A stretch of DNA of 17,998 nt from an uncultured Collinsella sp. Its GTDB lineage: Bacteria; Actinomycetota; Coriobacteriia; Coriobacteriales; Coriobacteriaceae. The DNA lies in contig CAJLTA010000030.1 in assembly GCA_905209455.1 (NCBI GenBank), positions 1 to 17,998 on the forward strand, read 5' to 3'. A program made the translations under genes and the position numbers. Under the pieces are notes generated by a model, which saw only the letters and a list, made by a program, of their open reading frames with translations, made no database searches and was not told where the DNA came from. Shown one piece after another: positions 13,568-17,998 of the stretch. The stretch's first letter is position 1, and the number at the start of each line of letters is the position of its first letter.

Positions 13568-15073
13568 CTATTGAGGAAGCTCGATTTCGGCTTCCGACGG
13601 GATGCGGAAGTAGGTCTCGGTCCAGTCGGTGAGTTTGTGCTCGAGCTCGCGGGTGATGGCGCCGTCGAGCATACGCCAGGTCCAGTTGCCGCCCAGCGTG
13701 GCAGGGGTGTTGATGCGCGCCTCGTTGCCCAAGTTGAGCAGGTCCTGCATGGTGTAGATGCACGTGTCGCTCACGCTGGCGGCGATGGTGCGGTTGAGTG
13801 CATCTGCCATGGGTTCGCCGGCTTGCTGATGGGTGTACAGGGCTGCCTGCTCGCGCTGACGCGGAGTGGCCGTACCCTCGAACCAACCGCGCGCCGTCTC
13901 GTTGTCGTGCGTGCCTACATAGGCGACGGTATTGGCGATATAGTTATGCGGCAGGTAATACGAGTTGGCGCCCTCAAAGGCAAACTGCAAGATCTTCATG
14001 CCGGGGAAGCCCGAGGTGTCGCGCATATCGATGACGCCGGGGGTAAGGAAGCCCAGGTCCTCGGCGATAATAGGCAGCGTGCCGAGCTTTTCCTCGAGCG
14101 TCTTGAAGAGCTTGAGGCCGGGACCCTGTGTCCACGAACCGTAGGACGAGTCGGGCGAGGAGAACGGCACCTCCCAGTAGGCCTCGAAGCCACGGAAGTG
14201 GTCCAGACGAATAACGTCGTACATGTTGAGTGCGGCGCGGATGCGGCCTTCCCACCAGGAGAAGCCGTCTGCTTCCATGGCATCCCAGTCATAGATGGGA
14301 TTGCCCCAGTACTGGCCGGTGGCGGAGAACTGATCGGGCGGTGTGCCGGCGACACTGACGGGGTTGCCGGCGGCGTCGATCTTAAAGAGCTCGGGGCTTG
14401 CCCACATTTCGACGGAATCACGCGAGACGTAGATGGGCAAATCGCCGATGATCAGGATATCGCGCTCGTTGGCATAGGCCTTGAGGCGGCTCCACTGGCG
14501 GTCGAAGAAATACTGCGTCATCTGGTGATAGAGCATGCACGCGGGATGGGCGGCGCAGACCTTGGCGGATGCTTCGCCGCGGGTGCGCAGCTCTGCAGGC
14601 CACTCCCAAAAGGCCTTGAGTCCGCACTCCTCTTTGACGGTCATGAACTCGCAGTAGGGAATGAGCCAGTCTTCGTTTGCCTGGACAAAGTCGTCGAAAT
14701 CGGCTGGCTTGTTGGAGGCGAAGCGTTCGGCGGCACGGTCGAGAATCTGGCGGCGACCGCTAAAAATCGCGCCATAGTCAACGTTGTTGGGATCGGAGCC
14801 CAGATACACACCGTCGATATCGCGCTGCTCCAGATAGCCGGCCTCGATAAGCTCGGCAAAGTCGATGAAATTGGGGTTGCCCGCACGGGCCGAGAACGAC
14901 TGATAGGGCGAGTCGCCATAGCTCGTCGTCGTAAGGGGCAGAATCTGCCAATAATGTTGTTTGCACGAGACGAGGAAATCGACAAAGTCGTAGGCATTCC
15001 AGCCAAAGCCGCCGATGCCGTACGGTCCGGGCAGGGACGAGATGGGCATGAGAACACCGCTTGCACGCTCCAT
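13568..15073 (-). CDS. malQ: 4-alpha-glucanotransferase (amylomaltase, GH77)
   Basis: This 501-residue cytosolic enzyme moves glucan segments between maltodextrins and releases glucose, making chains long enough for GlgP. Motifs: N-terminal SGVLMPISSLPGPYGIG, the nucleophile in RLDHFRGF (Asp291), the acid/base in IIAEDLG (Glu338) and GTHDNET (Asp390). Length matches the short amylomaltases (about 500 residues) rather than the roughly 700-residue E. coli type. I favour the ATG at 15073, with GGTGAG eight bases upstream; a TTG at 15088 would add five residues but sits directly against AGAAGG. It has its own promoter with an embedded GntR-type operator candidate, and glgP follows 128 bases downstream. 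Confidence 0.95.
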   Translation of the reverse strand: MERASGVLMPISSLPGPYGIGGFGWNAYDFVDFLVSCKQHYWQILPLTTTSYGDSPYQSFSARAGNPNFIDFAELIEAGYLEQRDIDGVYLGSDPNNVDYGAIFSGRRQILDRAAERFASNKPADFDDFVQANEDWLIPYCEFMTVKEECGLKAFWEWPAELRTRGEASAKVCAAHPACMLYHQMTQYFFDRQWSRLKAYANERDILIIGDLPIYVSRDSVEMWASPELFKIDAAGNPVSVAGTPPDQFSATGQYWGNPIYDWDAMEADGFSWWEGRIRAALNMYDVIRLDHFRGFEAYWEVPFSSPDSSYGSWTQGPGLKLFKTLEEKLGTLPIIAEDLGFLTPGVIDMRDTSGFPGMKILQFAFEGANSYYLPHNYIANTVAYVGTHDNETARGWFEGTATPRQREQAALYTHQQAGEPMADALNRTIAASVSDTCIYTMQDLLNLGNEARINTPATLGGNWTWRMLDGAITRELEHKLTDWTETYFRIPSEAEIELPQ

Positions 15074-15158
15074 GGATGTGCTCACCAACCTTCTTGTTGT
15101 GGGGTCGGCCTGCCGATGGGTGTGCAGTCCGCCTCCGATGTTCTGATTCGATACGCCT

Positions 15159-15188
15159 ATTGTAAAACATGTTGTTTAAACATGTACA
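15159..15188 (-). promoter_or_regulatory. malQ: malQ promoter with embedded TTGTTTAAACAT operator candidate
   Basis: On the minus strand TGTACA (15183-15188) and TACAAT (15159-15164) make a plausible -35/-10 pair with 18-bp spacing. The 18-bp spacer and its edge hold the site TTGTTTAAACAT (15172-15183, plus-strand reading; 11 of 12 to the locus consensus) with a perfect TGTTTAAACA palindrome. Bound repressor would block polymerase directly. The promoter lies between the galE terminator and malQ, so malQ is not simply read through from galE. Confidence 0.6.
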
Positions 15189-15235
15189 GGCAAGATAAAA
15201 AAGTTGGTCGATTTTCGGCGAATGGTTACATGCCA

Positions 15236-15271
15236 TGAAAAAGCCCCGACCTCACAACGTGAGATCGGGGC
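15236..15271 (-). terminator. Rho-independent terminator of galE
   Basis: On the minus strand GCCCCGATCTCAC pairs with GTGAGGTCGGGGC (13 positions, one mismatch) around a 3-base loop, followed by TTTTT. It begins about 22 bases after the galE stop codon. Confidence 0.9.
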
Positions 15272-15292
15272 AAGAGCGGTATGTAGGTTTTG

Positions 15293-16354
15293 CTACTCGG
15301 CGTCGGCGAAGCCGTTGGGGTTGTGGCTCTGCCAGTTCCAGCTATCGCGGCACATGTCCGCGATGTCGTACTGGGCCTTCCAGCCCATCATGCGCTCGGC
15401 CTTGGAGGCATCGCACCAGTTGGCAGCGATGTCGCCGGCGCGGCGCTCGCGGATCACGTAGGGCAGCTCCTTGCCACAAGCCTTGGAGAAGGCGGCGACG
15501 ACCTCGAGTACCGAGGTGCCGGTGCCGGTGCCCAAGTTAAAGATCTCGACGCCGGTCTTGCCGTTCATCCAGTTGAGGGCGGCCACGTGACCAGATGCCA
15601 GATCGCACACGTGGATGTAATCGCGCACGCCGGTGCCGTCGGGGGTGGGGTAGTCGTTGCCAAAGACCTGAACGGCCTCGAGCTTGCCCACGGCGACCTG
15701 GGCGACATAGGGCACCAGGTTGTTGGGGATGCCCTTGGGATCCTCGCCGATCAGGCCCGACGGATGGGCGCCGATGGGATTGAAATAACGGAGTAGCACG
15801 ACGTCCCACTCGGGGTCGGCGGTGTGGACGTCCATAAGGATCTGCTCGATCATCCACTTGGTCCAACCATAGGGGTTGGTCGCGGGCTTCTTAGGATCCT
15901 CCTCGGTGACGGGCGGGTTGTCCGGGTCGCCGTAGACGGTCGAGGAGCTCGAGAAGATGATGGACTTGCAGCCATGGTTGCGCATGACGTCGATGAGCAC
16001 CAGGGTGTTCTCGATGTTGTTGTGGTAGTACTCGACGGGCTTGCTCACCGACTCGCCGACGGCCTTAAAGCCGGCAAAGTGGATGACGCGGTCGATCTGA
16101 TGGGTATCGAAGATCTTGTTCATCGCATCGCGGTCGAGCACGTTGGCTTCGTAGAAGGTGAGGTTCTTGGCGGCCTCGTCGCCCACGATGGTCTTGACGC
16201 GGTCGACGGCGACGGCGCTGGAGTTGGAGAGATCATCGACGATGACGACCTGGTAGCCACCCTCGAGCAGCTGAACGACGGTGTGCGAGCCGATAAAGCC
16301 GGCGCCACCGGTAACGAGGACACAGGTGTCTTTGGGGTCGAGTGCTTTGGACAT
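15293..16354 (-). CDS. galE: UDP-glucose 4-epimerase
   Basis: This 353-residue short-chain dehydrogenase-like enzyme interconverts UDP-galactose and UDP-glucose in the Leloir pathway and for cell-surface sugar synthesis. It has the NAD-binding TGGAGFIGS (15-23), IHFAGFKAVGESV, the catalytic SSSSTVYG and YGWTK (Tyr162, Lys166), and the substrate-loop signature LRYFNPIGAHPSGLIGEDP. Length is normal for GalE. The ATG follows AGGAGA at good spacing. It is monocistronic with its own terminator. No galK or galT is visible nearby, and no GTTTAAAC-type site was found upstream, so it may be outside the proposed GntR regulon. Confidence 0.96.
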   Translation of the reverse strand: MSKALDPKDTCVLVTGGAGFIGSHTVVQLLEGGYQVVIVDDLSNSSAVAVDRVKTIVGDEAAKNLTFYEANVLDRDAMNKIFDTHQIDRVIHFAGFKAVGESVSKPVEYYHNNIENTLVLIDVMRNHGCKSIIFSSSSTVYGDPDNPPVTEEDPKKPATNPYGWTKWMIEQILMDVHTADPEWDVVLLRYFNPIGAHPSGLIGEDPKGIPNNLVPYVAQVAVGKLEAVQVFGNDYPTPDGTGVRDYIHVCDLASGHVAALNWMNGKTGVEIFNLGTGTGTSVLEVVAAFSKACGKELPYVIRERRAGDIAANWCDASKAERMMGWKAQYDIADMCRDSWNWQSHNPNGFADAE

Positions 16355-16620
16355 GTAGTCTCCTATCGAATCAGGAACACTTCTTCAGGGGAGTATAGCG
16401 CAGGCAGGGACGCCCAAATCGTGCGCCGTAGGAAAAGCAGAGGATTGTGCTAACGTACTCATAGAAGAGCTTGCGTACGCATAACCTGATCTTTGGCATT
16501 TGCTTACGAGCCGCTGACCTTGCAGTTTCCTGCCGTTCGTGGAAATCGTTGGGACGCGCCATATGTACGCTAATATGTATGAGTTGAGCGACATATAAAT
16601 AAGCATGTAACGGAGTACAT

Positions 16621-17826
16621 ATGTCACCAAACAGCGATTCCATCCTTTCCCAGGAGCTCTCGCGCCGCACTGCCCTCAAGGCCCTGTTCGGCGCCGCTTC
16701 TGCGGCAGTTCTTTTTGGCCTGCCCGCTCGCGCCCATGCGGCGGAGGCTTCCAAAGAAACCACCGATAAACTGAATGCCGCCCAGGCCCAGCTCGACGAG
16801 GTTCAGGCCCAGCTCGACAGCATCGCAAATGAGTATGCGGCGCTGGCCAACAAGAATGCCCAGACCCTCAACGACATCGAGAATGTCCAGGGCAAGATTG
16901 ACGACACGCAGGCCCAGATCGATGAAAAGAAGGCCGAACTCAAGAAGAAGCGCAACGACCTTTCCGATCGCGTGGCCGCCAGCTACAAGTCCGGCGGCAC
17001 GAACATCCTGTCGCTGCTGCTGGCCTCTGGCTCGTTTGAGGAACTCGTCGCCAACGCGCATTACGTTGAGAAGATCAACAAGAGCGACCGCGACGCCATC
17101 GAGGACATTCAGACCATCCAGGAAGAGCTCGATGCGCAAAAGACCGAGCTCGAGTCGCAGAAGGCCGACTTAGAGAAGCTCAAGGACCAGCAGACTGCCC
17201 AGATGCAGGACATGCAGGCCAAGCAGCAAGAAGTCCAGACCGTGCTGAACGGTCTTTCCGACGACGTCAAGGAGCTCATGGCTCAGCGCGATTCCGAGAT
17301 CCTCGCTGCTGCCCAGGCTGAGGAGGCCGCTAGGAAGGCTGCCGCTGCCGCGGCTGCCGCGAACAAGAACAATTCCTACTCGGGTGGTTCGAGCTCGGGT
17401 GGTGGATCGTACGCGCCCGGAACTCCGCAGCAGAATGCCGGCTCGGGCAAGCAGCAGGCTGTCGTCAACGCGTGCTACTCCACGCCTTCGCCGGGTCAGA
17501 ACTGGTGCGCGGCGTGGGTCACCAATGTCTTCCGTAACGCCGGCGTTGGCTACTTTGGAGGCAATGCGTGCGACATGTTTAACGCCTGGTGCTATAGCTC
17601 CGACCGCTCGGCGCTGCAGGTGGGCATGATCGTGGCCGATTCCTCGCACAGCGGCACGGGTGCTCCGGGCCTTATCTACGGTCATGTGGGTATCTACGTT
17701 GGCGGCGGCATCGTTATGAGCAACGAGGGTGCCATTACGTCTAAGTCGCTTGATTCGTTTATTAGCTTCTATGGCACTGGCTCTGGCGTGCGTTGGGGCT
17801 GGCTTGGCGGTATTGCGCTGTCGTAA
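16621..17826 (+). CDS. Tat-exported coiled-coil peptidoglycan hydrolase with CHAP/NlpC-P60-like domain
   Basis: This 401-residue secreted protein starts with a twin-arginine signal (SRRTALK at 14-20, hydrophobic core, ARAHAAEA cleavage region near 36-43). Residues about 45-235 are an almost continuous coiled coil of the PcsB/CwlO N-terminal type, including the conserved break SYKSGGTNILSLLLASGSFEELVAN at about 121-145 that recurs in FtsEX-linked hydrolases. An Ala-rich stretch and a Gly/Ser/Asn linker (about 237-276) lead to a C-terminal cysteine-peptidase fold with Cys296 (NWCAAWV) and His355 (GHVGIYVG); Asn368 or Glu369 could complete the site. It probably cuts peptidoglycan peptides during division or elongation under FtsEX control. 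The ATG follows CGGAG five bases upstream. CHAP versus NlpC/P60 assignment is not certain; the N-WC...GHVGIY pattern favours CHAP. Confidence 0.9.
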   Translation: MSPNSDSILSQELSRRTALKALFGAASAAVLFGLPARAHAAEASKETTDKLNAAQAQLDEVQAQLDSIANEYAALANKNAQTLNDIENVQGKIDDTQAQIDEKKAELKKKRNDLSDRVAASYKSGGTNILSLLLASGSFEELVANAHYVEKINKSDRDAIEDIQTIQEELDAQKTELESQKADLEKLKDQQTAQMQDMQAKQQEVQTVLNGLSDDVKELMAQRDSEILAAAQAEEAARKAAAAAAAANKNNSYSGGSSSGGGSYAPGTPQQNAGSGKQQAVVNACYSTPSPGQNWCAAWVTNVFRNAGVGYFGGNACDMFNAWCYSSDRSALQVGMIVADSSHSGTGAPGLIYGHVGIYVGGGIVMSNEGAITSKSLDSFISFYGTGSGVRWGWLGGIALS

Positions 17827-17846
17827 CTGCGGCTTGGTCCGGGACA

Positions 17847-17968
17847 GTCCGAGAGGCATAAGGTTGCCTGCTCGGGCAGTCCTGCTCGCACGGAGAGCAC
17901 ATTAAGTGCTCTCCGGCTCGTGCGGAACTCGCGATCAACCTTAGGCTTATAGGACAAAATGTGTGTCC
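17847..17968 (+). repeat. Cloverleaf-like structured element (right copy of shared repeat)
   Basis: An outer helix forms between GTCC (17847-17850) and GGAC (17952-17955). Inside it a 13-position helix joins AGGCATAAGGTTG (17854-17866) with CAACCTTAGGCTT (17936-17948), with one mismatch and one G-U. Three hairpins lie within: CTGC-TCGG-GCAG (17868-17879), a perfect 10-bp hairpin CGGAGAGCAC/GTGCTCTCCG (17891-17915), and GCG-GAACT-CGC (17922-17932). The 18 bases at 17918-17935 are identical to 90-107. GGACA at 17952-17956 can instead pair with TGTCC at 17964-17968, giving two mutually exclusive folds. There is no T-run. It begins about 20 bases after the hydrolase stop. Confidence 0.65.
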
Positions 17969-17998
17969 CGATAGAACACCCGTTTCCATCCATTAATC

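Noticed and set aside
13505..15238. A 577-codon plus-strand frame opposite malQ
   Set aside because: MalQ on the minus strand has all catalytic motifs; the plus-strand product has no recognisable domain and extends into the malQ promoter.
17847..17968. Riboswitch controlling a gene beyond the right edge
   Set aside because: The alternative GGACA pairing is suggestive, but the left copy at 67-118 is not followed by a plus-strand gene, so a dispersed repeat explains both copies better; the downstream gene is not in the window.

Overview
The window is chromosomal DNA from a GC-rich, Gram-positive-type bacterium. I infer a gut Coriobacteriia member, most like Collinsella, from three things: Tat-type (twin-arginine) lipoprotein and secreted-hydrolase signals, the character of the glucan-utilisation genes, and a high-GC bias with strong Shine-Dalgarno sites. 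This is recognition from the sequence, not a database match. There are 12 confident protein genes, one complete tRNA, and several structured or repeated non-coding stretches.

Layout. Positions 1-339 are non-coding: a copy of a repeat that recurs at the far right end, a tRNA-like T-arm remnant, and a terminator. Then come tRNA-Gln (minus), a peptidoglycan-binding protein with what looks like a dead amidase domain (minus), and a polyprenyl diphosphate synthase (minus). Next is an unusual three-part fusion of PTS EIIC, EIIB and a HAD phosphatase (minus), divergent from a TreR-like GntR regulator (plus). From 6.35 to 10.7 kb there is a complete CUT1 sugar ABC importer on the plus strand: binding protein, two permeases and an ATPase. 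A 457-base gene-free stretch follows, carrying three tandem near-identical hairpins. Glycogen/maltodextrin phosphorylase glgP and 4-alpha-glucanotransferase malQ follow on the minus strand, then galE (minus). Divergent from galE is a Tat-exported coiled-coil CHAP/NlpC-P60-like cell-wall hydrolase (plus). The window ends in a cloverleaf-like repeat.

How the genes fit together. The ABC importer, the PTS-phosphatase fusion, MalQ and GlgP make a coherent alpha-glucan/maltodextrin uptake and breakdown module, and GalE adds hexose-nucleotide interconversion. Five near-palindromic sites close to TTGTTTAAACAA lie in the promoter regions of the PTS fusion, the gntR gene, the ABC operon (two sites) and malQ. 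They suggest that the GntR protein encoded here controls the whole module. The main candidate for something new is this proposed regulon together with the fused transporter-phosphatase. The fusion could import an alpha-glucoside by phosphorylation and then dephosphorylate it, handing free sugar to the MalQ/GlgP pathway. No phospho-glucosidase and no EIIA are encoded in the window.
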